Shown in pieces: positions 9,638-19,295 of a stretch of 64,000 nt of DNA. This DNA comes from Paracoccus sp. S3-43 (lineage in GTDB: Bacteria; Pseudomonadota; Alphaproteobacteria; Rhodobacterales; Rhodobacteraceae). Made by a program: the position numbers and the translations under genes. Positions within the stretch are counted from its first letter, which is position 1. The number at the start of each line of letters is the position of its first letter. The notes under the pieces were generated by a model, which was given only the letters and a program-made list of their open reading frames with translations, had not been told where the DNA came from and did no database searches. The stretch is from positions 2,527,001 to 2,591,000 of the forward strand of contig NZ_CP119082.1 of NCBI RefSeq assembly GCF_029027965.1, in the 5' to 3' direction.

Positions 9638-10324
9638 CTATTCCTTCGGCGCCAGCAGCCGCAGCGCCGCTCGGATCAACGCGGGCGTGGCGGCGCCCGG
9701 TTCCCGCGCCTGCGCCTCGGCCACGGCCTGCGCGGCTTCGCTGGCAGCATAACCCAGATTGCCCAAGGCGGACAGGGCATCGGCGGTGGCGCGGGCGGCA
9801 AGCATCGCGTCCGTCGGGGCGGCGGGCCGGGGCGCGGGGGCGCCCGCGGGTTCGATCACGGCATCGGCGTCAACCACCGGCACGCCCATATCCACGCTGA
9901 GCGTCGCGCCAAGCGCCATCACCGAGGGCGCCTTGTCCTTCAGCTCCAGCACCACGCGCTGCGCGAGCTTCGGCCCCACGCCCTGCGCCCTGCGGACCGA
10001 GGCCCAGTCGCCAAGCGCGATCGCCCGCGCCAGCCCCTCGGCCCCCAGCGTGCCCAGGATCGCCAGCGACACCTTGGCCCCCACCCCCTGAACGCTGGTC
10101 AGCAGCCGGTGCCATTCCTTGTCCAGCATGGTCGGAAAGCCGAACAGTTGCAGCAGATCCTCGCGCACCATCAGGTCGGTATACAGCGCGACCGCCTGCC
10201 CCACCGGCGGCAGCCCGGCAGCGGTGCGTTCGCTGACATGGACGATATAGCCCACCCCGCGCACGTCGATCAGGACGTGATCGCGGGCGCGGTGCAGGAT
10301 GATCCCGGCAATGCGGCCGATCAT
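9638..10324 (-). CDS. ruvA: Holliday junction branch migration protein RuvA
   Basis: 228 residues. RuvA forms a tetramer on four-way junctions and recruits RuvB. Domain I begins [20 protein letters not shown]; domain II carries paired helix-hairpin-helix motifs, seen as [16 protein letters not shown] and [16 protein letters not shown]; a Pro/Ala-rich linker (about 145-175) leads to the RuvB-binding domain III ([15 protein letters not shown]). The ATG at 10324 overlaps the ruvC stop (ATGA), supporting this start over a longer upstream frame. Confidence 0.97.
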   Translation of the reverse strand: MIGRIAGIILHRARDHVLIDVRGVGYIVHVSERTAAGLPPVGQAVALYTDLMVREDLLQLFGFPTMLDKEWHRLLTSVQGVGAKVSLAILGTLGAEGLARAIALGDWASVRRAQGVGPKLAQRVVLELKDKAPSVMALGATLSVDMGVPVVDADAVIEPAGAPAPRPAAPTDAMLAARATADALSALGNLGYAASEAAQAVAEAQAREPGAATPALIRAALRLLAPKE

Positions 10325-10818
10325 GCGGAACGCTCCACGATGCGCAGGCTGCGGCCTTGCAGGTGGCGGGCGTGGCAGATGGCGATGGCAAGCGCGTCGG
10401 CGGCGTCGGCGCTGTCGAAAACCACGCCCGGAAGCTGGACCTTGACCATGTGCTGCACCTGTTCCTTGCCCGCATGGCCGACGCCGACCACGGTTTTCTT
10501 GACGGCGTTCGGGGCGTATTCGCCGATAGCCAGCCCCGCCTCGGCCGGGGCCAAGAGGGCGATGCCGCGCGCTTGGCCCAGCTTCAGCGTGCCGACCGCG
10601 TCCTTGTTCACGAAGGTCTGTTCGACCGCCGCCGCGTCGGGCGCATGGGCGGCGATCACCGCGCAAAGGCCGCGATACAGCCGCGACAGCCGCGCGCCCA
10701 GGTCGCCCCCGTCCGTCTGGATCACGCCGTTGGCGACATGGCGCAGGCGCGATCCGTCCACCGCGATCACGCCCCAGCCCATATTCCTCAATCCGGGATC
10801 AATGCCCAGGACGCGCAT
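10321..10818 (-). CDS. ruvC: Holliday junction resolvase RuvC
   Basis: 165-residue crossover-junction endonuclease. It starts [18 protein letters not shown], with the first catalytic Asp in GIDPG; the other acidic residues lie in [11 protein letters not shown] and the C-terminal [15 protein letters not shown]. An upstream in-frame ATG would add eight residues not seen in the family, so the ATG at 10818 is preferred. Overlaps ruvA by 4 bp. Acts with RuvAB to cut Holliday junctions. Confidence 0.97.
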   Translation of the reverse strand: MRVLGIDPGLRNMGWGVIAVDGSRLRHVANGVIQTDGGDLGARLSRLYRGLCAVIAAHAPDAAAVEQTFVNKDAVGTLKLGQARGIALLAPAEAGLAIGEYAPNAVKKTVVGVGHAGKEQVQHMVKVQLPGVVFDSADAADALAIAICHARHLQGRSLRIVERSA

Positions 10819-10882
10819 AGCCTGCCCTTCCGGTTTTCCCAAGGATTAGCACGAAACGCGAACATCTGCCTAGGGGCAAAGC

Positions 10883-13800
10883 CTACTCCTCGACCACGTC
10901 CAGGACGCCCGGCACGGCGCGCAGGGCCTGGCGGGCGGGGGTGGTCAGGGGGGCGTCGTTGGCGATCTCGATCTCGATCACCTCCTCGCCCTCGCGGATG
11001 CGCAGCAGGACCGGGCCGCGCGAGCGGGCGGGAACGGTAATCTCGGTTCGGATGCGGTCCAGGGTTTCGGCGATGCGCGGGATGGTGTCGGCGCCCTGCA
11101 TGTCCACGGCCAGGCAGCCCGCGCCGGCATCGGCCACGACATTGTCCAGCAGATCGACCGAGTTCGCCAGCATCTTCACCTGGTCGCCCGAGGGTTCGAC
11201 CTTGACCTGCAACACCACGTTCTGCCCCGGTTCCAGCCGGTCGCGGGATGCGGTCAGCAGGTCGGAAAACACCGTCACCTCGTAAAGCCCGGTCGGGTCG
11301 GACAGGCTGACAAAGGCATAGGGCGTGCCCTTGGCGGATTTGCGTTCCATCCGCGCCGCGACCGTGCCCGCGATGCTGGCGACCAGGGGACCGTTTGCGG
11401 CGTCGGCGCTGATCTCGGCCAGGGTCTGGACCTTCTTGCGCTTCAGCGCGGGCAGGTAATCGTCCAGCGGATGGCCGGACAGATAGAAGCCGACGGCCTT
11501 GTGTTCCTCGGCCAGCTTTTCGGTGGGCAGCCAGACGCCTGAAATGGGCGCGCGCGGCGGCGGCAGATCCTCGCCCCCGCCGAACAGCGAGGTCTGGCTG
11601 GAGGCCGCCTGCTCCTGCACCGCCGCCGACCAGGCACACAGCGCGTCCAGCCCCTTGACCACGCGGGCGCGGTTGTCGTCCAGCAGGTCGAAGGCCCCGG
11701 CGCGGGCCAGCATTTCCAGCGGGCGCTTGCCCACGCGCTTCATGTCCACGCGGCGGGCGAAGTCGTGGATGTCGCGGAAGGGGGTGTCGCCCCGCGCGTC
11801 CTGGATCAGCTTCATCGCGTCCACGCCGACGCCCTTCAGCGCGCCCAGGGCGTAATGGATGCGGCCCTCGCGGACGCTGAAGGTCGGGGCTGACCGATTC
11901 ACGCAGGGCGGCACGATGGCGATGCCCATGCGGTCGCATTCGCGTTTGTAGATCGCCAGCTTGTCGGTCAGGTGGATGTCGCAGTTCATCACCGCGGCCA
12001 TGAATTCGACCGGATGGTTCGCCTTCAGCCAGGCCGTCTGATAGCTGACCACGGCATAGGCCGCCGCGTGGGACTTGTTGAATCCGTAATTGGCGAATTT
12101 TTCCAGCAGGTCGAAGACCTCGCCCGCCTTCTTGGCGTCCACCCCGTTCGCCACCGCGCCATCGACGAATTTCGGGCGCTCCTTGGCCATCTCGGCGGCG
12201 ATCTTCTTGCCCATGGCACGGCGCAGCAGGTCGGCGCCGCCTAGGCTGTAGCCCGCCATGACCTGGGCGATCTGCATCACCTGTTCCTGATAGACGATGA
12301 TGCCCTGCGTCTCGGCAAGGATCGGGTCGATGCTGGGGTGCAGCGATTCCAGCGCGCGAGCGCCGTTCTTGACCTCGCAATAGGTCGGGATGTTCTCCAT
12401 CGGGCCGGGGCGATACAGGGCGACAAGCGCCACGATATCCTCGATGCAGGTCGGCCGCATCCGGCGCAGCGCATCCATCATGCCGCTGCTTTCGACCTGG
12501 AACACCGCGACCGTCTTGGCGCTGGCGAACAGGTCATAGGTCGCCTTGTCGTCCAGCGGGATCAGGTTGATCTGGTTTTCCGTGCCCGGCGCCGGGTCAT
12601 AGAGCGTCCGCCCATCCGCTGCGACATGCAGCGGCCGCCCGCCGCCATTGATCAGGTCCACGGCGTTCTGGATCACCGTCAGGGTCTTGAGGCCCAGGAA
12701 GTCGAACTTCACCAGCCCGGCCTGTTCCACCCATTTCATGTTGAACTGCGTCGCGGGCATGTCGGATGCCGGATCGCGATACAGCGGCACCAGCCGGTCC
12801 AGCGGCCGGTCGCCGATCACCACGCCCGCCGCATGGGTCGAGGCGTTGCGATACAGCCCCTCCAACTGCTCGGCATAGTCCAGCAGCCGGGCGACGACCT
12901 CTTCCTTGGCGGCCTCGCGCAGGCGGGGCTCGTCGGCGCGGGCCTTGGCGATGCTGACGGGCTTCACGCCCTCGACCGGGATCATCTTGGACAGCCGGTC
13001 CACCTGGCCGAAGGGCATCTGCAACACCCGGCCCACGTCACGGACGGCGGCCTTGGAGAGCAGCGCGCCGAAGGTGATGATCTGGCCGACCTTGTCCTTG
13101 CCGTATTTCTCTTGAACATAGCGGATCACCTCTTCGCGGCGGTCCATGCAGAAGTCGATGTCGAAATCCGGCATCGAGACGCGCTCCGGGTTCAGGAAGC
13201 GTTCGAACAGCAGGTTATAACGCAGCGGATCCAGATCGGTGATGGTCAGGGCATAGGCGACCAGCGACCCGGCCCCCGAACCCCGGCCCGGACCCACCGG
13301 AATGTCGTGATCCTTGGCCCATTTGATGAAATCGGCCACGATCAGGAAATAGCCGGGAAAGCCCATCTGCTCGATGATGCCCAGCTCGAAGTCCAGCCGG
13401 GCGTGGTATTCCGGGACCGGGACGGCGTGGGGGATGACCTTGAGGCGCGCGTCCAGCCCGGCGCGGGCCTGGCGACGCAACTCGTCCACCTCGTCATCGG
13501 CAAAGCGCGGCAGGATCGGCGCGTGCTTCCTGACCGCGAAGGCGCAGCGGCGGGCGATTTCCACCGTGTTGTCCAAAGCCTCGGGCAGGTCGGCGAACAG
13601 CACGGCCATTTCCTCGGCCGACTTGAAGTAATGCTGCGGCGTCAGGCGGCGGCGGGGCTGGGACTGGTCGACATAGGCTTTCTCGGCGATGCAGATCAGC
13701 GCGTCATGGGCCTCGAACATCTCGGCCTTGGGGAAATAGACATCGTTCGTGGCGACCAGCGGCAGGGATTTCGCATAGGCCAGGTCGATCAGCCCGGATT

Positions 13801-14353
13801 CGGACGCGGTCTCGGCGGGCATCAGCGCGCCGTTCTCGCCCGGATGGCGTTGCAATTCGACATACAGGCGCGTCGGAAAGGCGGCGGCCAGCCGGTCGGC
13901 CAGGGCATCGGCCTTGTCGCGCGCGCCTTGGGCGATCAGCAGGCCCAGCGGCCCCGTCGCCCCGCCGGTCAGGCAGATCAGCCCCTCGGCATGGGCGCAC
14001 AACTCGTCCACGGTGACATGCGGCAGCGCGCCGCCCTCGCGCAGATAGAGGCAGGATGACAGCGCCATCAGGTTCAGCCAGCCCGCCTCGTTCTGGGCCA
14101 GCAGGACCACCGGCCCGGTCGCGCCGTCCAGCAGGGTCATCTGGCAACCGACGATCGGCTGGACGCCCTTGTCCATCGCCTTGACGCTGAATTCCAGGGC
14201 CGCGAACATCGCGTTGGTATCGGTCAGCGCGACCGCGGGCATCCCGGCATCCGCCGCAAGCGTGGGCAGCTTGCCCACGGGGATGGCGCCTTCCAGCAGA
14301 GAATGCTCGGAATGGGTGCGAAGATGGATGAATCGGGGATTTTTCGCGGGCAT
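10883..14353 (-). CDS. dnaE: DNA polymerase III alpha subunit DnaE
   Basis: 1156 residues, the replicative polymerase subunit. The N-terminal PHP domain starts FIHLRTHSEHSLLEGA; the polymerase active site has PDFDIDFCMDRR and the upstream GPGRGSGAGSLVAYAL; the palm/finger region includes RRAMGKKIAAEM and FNKSHAAAYAVVSYQTAWLK; an OB-fold and C-terminal domain follow. The ATG at 14353 gives the family N-terminus; a longer frame adds 46 residues without support. First gene of the leftward run ending at ruvB, and divergent from the BMP-type importer. Confidence 0.98.
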   Translation of the reverse strand: MPAKNPRFIHLRTHSEHSLLEGAIPVGKLPTLAADAGMPAVALTDTNAMFAALEFSVKAMDKGVQPIVGCQMTLLDGATGPVVLLAQNEAGWLNLMALSSCLYLREGGALPHVTVDELCAHAEGLICLTGGATGPLGLLIAQGARDKADALADRLAAAFPTRLYVELQRHPGENGALMPAETASESGLIDLAYAKSLPLVATNDVYFPKAEMFEAHDALICIAEKAYVDQSQPRRRLTPQHYFKSAEEMAVLFADLPEALDNTVEIARRCAFAVRKHAPILPRFADDEVDELRRQARAGLDARLKVIPHAVPVPEYHARLDFELGIIEQMGFPGYFLIVADFIKWAKDHDIPVGPGRGSGAGSLVAYALTITDLDPLRYNLLFERFLNPERVSMPDFDIDFCMDRREEVIRYVQEKYGKDKVGQIITFGALLSKAAVRDVGRVLQMPFGQVDRLSKMIPVEGVKPVSIAKARADEPRLREAAKEEVVARLLDYAEQLEGLYRNASTHAAGVVIGDRPLDRLVPLYRDPASDMPATQFNMKWVEQAGLVKFDFLGLKTLTVIQNAVDLINGGGRPLHVAADGRTLYDPAPGTENQINLIPLDDKATYDLFASAKTVAVFQVESSGMMDALRRMRPTCIEDIVALVALYRPGPMENIPTYCEVKNGARALESLHPSIDPILAETQGIIVYQEQVMQIAQVMAGYSLGGADLLRRAMGKKIAAEMAKERPKFVDGAVANGVDAKKAGEVFDLLEKFANYGFNKSHAAAYAVVSYQTAWLKANHPVEFMAAVMNCDIHLTDKLAIYKRECDRMGIAIVPPCVNRSAPTFSVREGRIHYALGALKGVGVDAMKLIQDARGDTPFRDIHDFARRVDMKRVGKRPLEMLARAGAFDLLDDNRARVVKGLDALCAWSAAVQEQAASSQTSLFGGGEDLPPPRAPISGVWLPTEKLAEEHKAVGFYLSGHPLDDYLPALKRKKVQTLAEISADAANGPLVASIAGTVAARMERKSAKGTPYAFVSLSDPTGLYEVTVFSDLLTASRDRLEPGQNVVLQVKVEPSGDQVKMLANSVDLLDNVVADAGAGCLAVDMQGADTIPRIAETLDRIRTEITVPARSRGPVLLRIREGEEVIEIEIANDAPLTTPARQALRAVPGVLDVVEE

Positions 14354-14450
14354 GGTCGGACATCTATCGCAACCTGCCGAAACAGCGCAATTGCCCTGGG
14401 CGTCACTTGCGCGATAAGCATGGAAAAGACTTTGACCAGGGGGACAAAAT

Positions 14451-15971
14451 TTGACCGAGGGCGCAGTGTTCCGGGCTGAGGGGATCGGCAAATCCTATCC
14501 CGGCGTGCGCGCCAATGACGATGTGTCCTTTGCCGTGGCGCCCGGAGAGATCCACGCCCTGCTGGGGGAAAACGGCGCGGGCAAATCGACCCTGGTCAAG
14601 ATGATCTATGGCCTCGTGCGCCCCGATGACGGGCGGATGCTGCTGAACGGCCGGCCGCATCAGCCAACCGACCCCCGCGCGGCGCGGGCCGCCGGCGTGG
14701 CGATGGTGTTTCAGCATTTCAGCCTGTTCGACGCGCTGACGGTCGCGGAAAACATCGCCCTGGGGATGGAGAACCCGCCGCCCCGGCGCGCGCTGTCGGC
14801 CCGGATCGCCCAGGTCAGCCAGGATTTCGGCCTGCCGCTGAACCCCGCCCGCCGCGTCGTCACCCTGTCGGCGGGCGAACGCCAGCGGGTCGAGATCATC
14901 CGCTGCCTGTTGCAGAACCCGCGCCTGCTGATCATGGATGAACCGACCAGCGTGCTGACCCCTCAGGAAGCGGACCTGCTGTTCGCGACCCTGCGCAAGC
15001 TGGCGGCGCAGGGGACCGCGATCCTCTATATCAGCCACAAGCTGGAGGAGATCCGCAGCCATTGCGACCGCGCCACGATCCTGCGCCATGGCCGGGTGGT
15101 GGACAGTTGCGACCCGCGCGCCCATTCCGCCCGCGCCCTCGCCGCGATGATGGTGGGCGGCGACATGCGCCCCATCGACCGCAGCGGGCGGCAGGCGGGC
15201 GAGGTGCTGTTGCAGATCCGCGCCCTGTCCCAGCCCGCCCCCACGGCCGAGGGAACGTCGCTGAAATCCGTGGCCCTGACCCTGCGCGCGGGCGAGATCC
15301 TGGGCGTCGGCGGCGTCGCGGGCAACGGCCAGGACGAATTGCTGGCCGCGCTGTCGGGCGAGATCCGCAGCGCGCCGGGCACGATCCTGCTGGAAGGCGC
15401 GGATCTGTCGCGTCTTGGACCCGAGGCGCGGCGCGCCGCCGGTCTGCTGGCCGCGCCCGAGGATCGGCTGGGCCATGCCGCCGTCCCCGATTTCAGCCTG
15501 ACCGACAACACCCTTCTGACGGCGGGCGCGCGCAAGGGGCTGGTCCGCCGGGGCCTGATCGACCGCCCCGCCGCCCGCGCCTATGCCGAGGCGGTGATCC
15601 GCGCCTTCGACGTGCGCACCCCCGGCCCCGAGACCGCCGCCAAGGCGCTGTCCGGCGGCAACCTGCAAAAATTCGTCATCGGGCGCGAGGTGATGCAGGC
15701 CCCCCGCGTGCTGGTCGTGAACCAGCCGACCTGGGGCGTCGATGCGGGCGCCGCCGCCGCCCTGCGCCAGTCGCTGCTGGATCTGGCGCGGTCAGGGGCG
15801 GGCGTCATCGTCATTTCCCAGGATCTGGACGAGCTTCTGGAACTGTCCGACCGGTTCTGCGCGCTGAACGAAGGCCGCCTCTCCGACCCTCGCCCGACCG
15901 AGGGGCTGAGCCTGGACCAGATCGGCCTGATGCTGGGCGGCGCACATGGGATGGAGGTCGCCCACCTATGA
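14451..15971 (+). CDS. Nucleoside-type ABC importer, duplicated ATPase subunit
   Basis: 506 residues with two ABC domains in one chain, as in sugar and BMP-family nucleoside importers. First half: Walker A GENGAGKST and signature LSAGERQRVEI. Second half has a degenerate Walker A (GGVAGNGQDE) and signature LSGGNLQKFVIGRE, which is normal for this class. It powers uptake with the two permeases and the binding protein that follow, overlapping the first permease by 4 bp. The TTG at 14451 follows AGGGGG at a good distance; a GTG 15 bp inside is a possible alternative start. The substrate is probably a nucleoside or purine, by family. Confidence 0.93.
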   Translation: MTEGAVFRAEGIGKSYPGVRANDDVSFAVAPGEIHALLGENGAGKSTLVKMIYGLVRPDDGRMLLNGRPHQPTDPRAARAAGVAMVFQHFSLFDALTVAENIALGMENPPPRRALSARIAQVSQDFGLPLNPARRVVTLSAGERQRVEIIRCLLQNPRLLIMDEPTSVLTPQEADLLFATLRKLAAQGTAILYISHKLEEIRSHCDRATILRHGRVVDSCDPRAHSARALAAMMVGGDMRPIDRSGRQAGEVLLQIRALSQPAPTAEGTSLKSVALTLRAGEILGVGGVAGNGQDELLAALSGEIRSAPGTILLEGADLSRLGPEARRAAGLLAAPEDRLGHAAVPDFSLTDNTLLTAGARKGLVRRGLIDRPAARAYAEAVIRAFDVRTPGPETAAKALSGGNLQKFVIGREVMQAPRVLVVNQPTWGVDAGAAAALRQSLLDLARSGAGVIVISQDLDELLELSDRFCALNEGRLSDPRPTEGLSLDQIGLMLGGAHGMEVAHL

Positions 15972-17044
15972 TCCGACTGATCCCTCGCACCGACACGCCC
16001 GCCCTGTTGCAGGTCGCCACGCCCATTCTTGCGGTGCTGGCGACGATGCTGGCGGGCGGCATCCTGTTCGCGATCATGGGCTATGACCCCGTGGCGGCGA
16101 TCCGCACGATCTTCTGGGATCCGCTGTTCGGCCCCGCCGCCAGCTATTCCCGCCCGCAACTGCTGGTGAAGGCCGCGCCGCTGATCCTGATCGCCTCGGG
16201 CCTTGCCGTGGGATTCCGCGCGGGCATCTGGAACATCGGGGCCGAGGGGCAATACATCATCGGCGCCCTTACCGGCGCGGCGGTCGCCCTGGCCGCCTAT
16301 CCCGCCCCCGAAATGTGGATCTTTCCCGCCATGGTGATCGCGGGCGCGGTTGGCGGCTGGGCCTGGGGCATGATCCCGGCGCTGCTGCGCAACTGGTTCG
16401 GCGCTTCGGAAATCCTGGTGTCGCTGATGCTGGTCTATGTCGCGCAGCGCATCGCCGCCTGGATGGCCTTCGGGCCGATGAAGAACCCCGAGGGCTTCGG
16501 GATGCCCGGTTCGCGCAACCTGCAACAATATCCCGCCGCCTCGAACCCCGAACTGATCGCCGGGACCGGCGCGCATTGGGGCGTGGTCGCCGCCGTCCTG
16601 GCGGTGCTGGCCACCTGGTTCCTGATGAGCCGCCATATCCGCGGCTTTCACATCCGCGCCGCCGGAACCGCGCCGCGCGCCGCCCGTTTCGCCGGGGTCA
16701 GGCCGGAAACGCTGGTCGCCTTCTGCCTGGGCCTGTCCGGCGCGCTGGCGGGCATGGCGGGCCTGTTCGAGGTCGCGGGCCCCGCGGGCCAGATCACCGA
16801 CAAGATCGGCGTGGGCTACGGCTTCACCGCGATCATCGTGGCTTTCCTGGGACGGCTGCATCCCTTGGGCATCCTGCTGGCGGGGCTGCTGCTGGCGCTG
16901 ACCTATATCGGCGGCGAACTGGCGCAGCTGACGCTGAACCTGCCCGGCGCGACCGTACAGGTGTTCCAGGGGATGCTGCTGTTCTTCCTGCTGGGCTTCG
17001 ACCTGCTGACCCGCTATCGCATCGCCAGAAGGATCGCGGCATGA
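15968..17044 (+). CDS. Nucleoside-type ABC importer permease 1
   Basis: 358-residue integral membrane protein of the BPD_transp_2 family. About eight to ten hydrophobic helices; the conserved segment AGIWNIGAEGQYIIGALTGA marks the family. Its ATG overlaps the ATPase stop and its stop overlaps the second permease start (both ATGA), so subunits are made in a coupled way. Pairs with the next gene to form the channel. Confidence 0.93.
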   Translation: MIRLIPRTDTPALLQVATPILAVLATMLAGGILFAIMGYDPVAAIRTIFWDPLFGPAASYSRPQLLVKAAPLILIASGLAVGFRAGIWNIGAEGQYIIGALTGAAVALAAYPAPEMWIFPAMVIAGAVGGWAWGMIPALLRNWFGASEILVSLMLVYVAQRIAAWMAFGPMKNPEGFGMPGSRNLQQYPAASNPELIAGTGAHWGVVAAVLAVLATWFLMSRHIRGFHIRAAGTAPRAARFAGVRPETLVAFCLGLSGALAGMAGLFEVAGPAGQITDKIGVGYGFTAIIVAFLGRLHPLGILLAGLLLALTYIGGELAQLTLNLPGATVQVFQGMLLFFLLGFDLLTRYRIARRIAA

Positions 17045-17928
17045 TCGACCCCGTCGCGCTGTTCCTGATGCTGCTGACCGCCTCGACCCCGATCCTGTTC
17101 GCCGCCCTGGGAGAGCTTGTCGCGGAACGCGCGGGCGTTTTGAACCTGGGGGTCGAGGGGATGATGATCACCGGCGCCCTGGCCGGTTTCGCCGCCGCCC
17201 ATCACAGCGGCAACCCGGCCTTGGGCTTTGCCGCCGCCGCGCTGGCGGGCGCGCTGATCGCCCTGCCCTTCGCGATGCTGACGCAGTTCCTGTTGTCGAA
17301 CCAGGTCGCATCGGGGCTGGCGCTGACGCTGTTCGGCCTGGGACTTGCCGCGCTGTTCGGCAAGCCGTTGGAAGGGGTCAAGGCCCCCGCCATGGCACCC
17401 GGCCCGCTGGATCTCAACTGGATCGTCTGGCTGGGCCTGCTGATGGTGCCGCTGATCTGGTGGTTCCTCAACCGCTCGCGCGCGGGCCTGATCCTGCGCG
17501 CCGTGGGCGAGAATCACGACGCCGCCCACGCCTTGGGCTATGACGTGCGCCGCGTGCGCATCGCCGCCATCGCCTTCGGCGGCGCCATGGCGGGGATCGG
17601 CGGGGCCTTCATTTCGGTCGCGACGGTGCTGCAATGGACCGAAGGCATGACGGCGGGCGCGGGCTGGATCGCGCTGGCCATCGTGGTCTTTTCCAACTGG
17701 ACCGCGCCGGGGGTGCTGGCGGGGGCCTGGCTGTTCGGCGGCGTGACGGTGCTGCAACTGCGCCTTCAGGCGGCGGGCGTGCGGGTGCCCGTGCAGCTTC
17801 TGTCGATGGCGCCCTATCTGGCGACCATCCTGGTGCTGGTGGCGATCTCGGCCCGGCAGAAATTCAGCCGCCGCGCGGGCAGCACCGCGCCGGGATCGCT
17901 GGGACAGGATTTTCATGCCCTGCGCTAG
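17041..17928 (+). CDS. Nucleoside-type ABC importer permease 2
   Basis: 295-residue polytopic membrane protein, the second BPD_transp_2 permease. It contains ERAGVLNLGVEGMMITGALA, the paralogue of the motif in permease 1, and a C-terminal conserved VGENHDAAHALGYDVRRVR cytoplasmic loop likely to touch the ATPase. It overlaps the preceding permease by 4 bp and is 29 bp upstream of the binding-protein gene. Confidence 0.93.
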   Translation: MIDPVALFLMLLTASTPILFAALGELVAERAGVLNLGVEGMMITGALAGFAAAHHSGNPALGFAAAALAGALIALPFAMLTQFLLSNQVASGLALTLFGLGLAALFGKPLEGVKAPAMAPGPLDLNWIVWLGLLMVPLIWWFLNRSRAGLILRAVGENHDAAHALGYDVRRVRIAAIAFGGAMAGIGGAFISVATVLQWTEGMTAGAGWIALAIVVFSNWTAPGVLAGAWLFGGVTVLQLRLQAAGVRVPVQLLSMAPYLATILVLVAISARQKFSRRAGSTAPGSLGQDFHALR

Positions 17929-17957
17929 GCGCGCGGGGACCACACAGAGAGGCAAGC

Positions 17958-19037
17958 ATGAACCGCAGAAACCTTATTGCCAGCGTCGCCGCCATGACGA
18001 CGATCAGCCTCGCCCTGCCAAGCTGGGCGCAAGAGGAACCGCTGAAGGTCGGCTTCATCTATGTCGGCCCGGTCAGCGACGGCGGCTGGACCTATCAGCA
18101 CGACCAGGGCCGCCTGGCCGTGGAACAGGAATTCGGCGACCGGGTGGAGACCACCTATCTGGAAAACGTCCCCGAGGGCGTCGATGCCGAACGCGCGCTG
18201 ACGCAACTGGCCCTGGCGGGCAACGACGTGATCTATGCGACCAGCTTCGGCTACATGGACGCGGTCATCAACGTCGCGGCCAAGTTTCCCGACGTGAAGT
18301 TCGAACACAATACCGGCTACAAGCGCGCCGACAACGTGGGCACCTATGACGGCCGCTTCTACGAAGGCCGCGCCGTCACCGGCACCATCGCGGGCCGGAT
18401 GACCAAGTCGAACAAGATCGGCTATATCGCCACCTTCCCGATCCCCGAGGTGATCCAGGGCATCAACTCGGCCTATATCCACGCCAGGAAGGTGAACCCC
18501 GAGGTCGAGATGCGGGTCGTCTGGGCCTATAGCTGGTTCGATCCCGCGAAAGAGGCTGATGCGGCGAACGCGCTGATGGCCGAGGGCGTGGACGTGATCC
18601 TGCAACACACCAACTCGACCGCGCCGCTGGCGCAGTTGCAGAAGGCGGGCAAGATCGGCTTCGGCCAGGCCAGCGACATGGCCTCGTTCGCGCCGACGCC
18701 GCGGGTCTCCTCGGTCTACAATAACTGGGGCGCGCATTACGTGAAAAGCGTGGGCCGGATCCTGGATGGCACCTGGAAGCCCGAGGCGATCTGGGGCGGC
18801 ATCGGCGACGGCATCGTCGCCATCGGCGAGATCACCGAGGCGGTCCCCGCCGAGGTCAAGGCCGAGGCCGAGGCGCTGCGCGACAAGATCGCGGCGGGCG
18901 AATACCACCCCTTCACCGGCCCGCTGAACAAGGCCGACGGCAGCGTCTGGCTGGCCGAGGGGCAGACGGCGACGGATGAGGAACTGTCCGGCATGAACTT
19001 CTATGTCGAAGGCATCACGGCCGAGCTTCCCCAGTAA
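17958..19037 (+). CDS. BMP-family ABC transporter substrate-binding protein
   Basis: 359 residues, exported. The signal peptide ends near ALPSWAQ (about residue 25). The mature part begins LKVGFIYVGPVSDGGWTYQH, the hallmark of the BMP/PnrA basic membrane protein family of nucleoside-binding proteins; GVDVILQHTNSTAPLAQ and GFGQASDMASFAP line the binding site region. It is the receptor for the importer encoded immediately upstream and carries its own AGAGAGGCAAGC-type leader. A hairpin terminator follows at 19109. Confidence 0.93.
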   Translation: MNRRNLIASVAAMTTISLALPSWAQEEPLKVGFIYVGPVSDGGWTYQHDQGRLAVEQEFGDRVETTYLENVPEGVDAERALTQLALAGNDVIYATSFGYMDAVINVAAKFPDVKFEHNTGYKRADNVGTYDGRFYEGRAVTGTIAGRMTKSNKIGYIATFPIPEVIQGINSAYIHARKVNPEVEMRVVWAYSWFDPAKEADAANALMAEGVDVILQHTNSTAPLAQLQKAGKIGFGQASDMASFAPTPRVSSVYNNWGAHYVKSVGRILDGTWKPEAIWGGIGDGIVAIGEITEAVPAEVKAEAEALRDKIAAGEYHPFTGPLNKADGSVWLAEGQTATDEELSGMNFYVEGITAELPQ

Positions 19038-19040
19038 GAA

Positions 19041-19090
19041 GGGGGGCGCTGCCCCCCGTCCCCAAGGGGACTCCCCCCCGGGATATTTCA
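19041..19090 (+). repeat. Dispersed hairpin/GGATATTT repeat, copy A
   Basis: Hairpin GGGGGGC-GCT-GCCCCCC (19041-19057), then a GTCCCC...GGGGAC stretch, CTCCCCCCC and GGATATTT (19081-19088). Same order and orientation as copies C (45258) and E (63479); copy B at 19231 is the inverse. Confidence 0.75.
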
Positions 19091-19108
19091 ACCAAGGCAA
19101 AAGCAATC

Positions 19109-19142
19109 GCGCCCCGCTTCCGAAAGGAAACGGGGCGCTTTG
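19109..19142 (+). terminator. Hairpin terminator after the BMP importer operon
   Basis: Stem GCGCCCCG plus TTCC pairing with GGAA and CGGGGCGC around a GAAA loop, one internal mismatch, followed by TTTG. Lies 71 bp after the binding-protein stop, beyond repeat copy A. Confidence 0.55.
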
Positions 19143-19230
19143 CCTTGGACGGTCATCGGCGTCCCCGCCTGTACCGTAACCCTGTCATAGCGGCTCAAGG
19201 TTAAGAAATGGTTTCGCCTCTTTGCCTTGG

Positions 19231-19287
19231 CGAAAATATCCTGCGGGGGGAGTCGCGCGCAGCGCGGCGGGGGGCGCAAAGCCCCCC
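19231..19287 (-). repeat. Dispersed hairpin/GGATATTT repeat, copy B (inverted)
   Basis: Read on the minus strand: GGGGGGC-TTTGC-GCCCCCC hairpin, a GC-rich spacer with ACTCCCCCC, then GGATATTT (19234-19241). It is oriented opposite to copy A about 150 bp away and ends 8 bp from the purU stop codon. Confidence 0.75.
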
Positions 19288-19295
19288 TTCTTCCG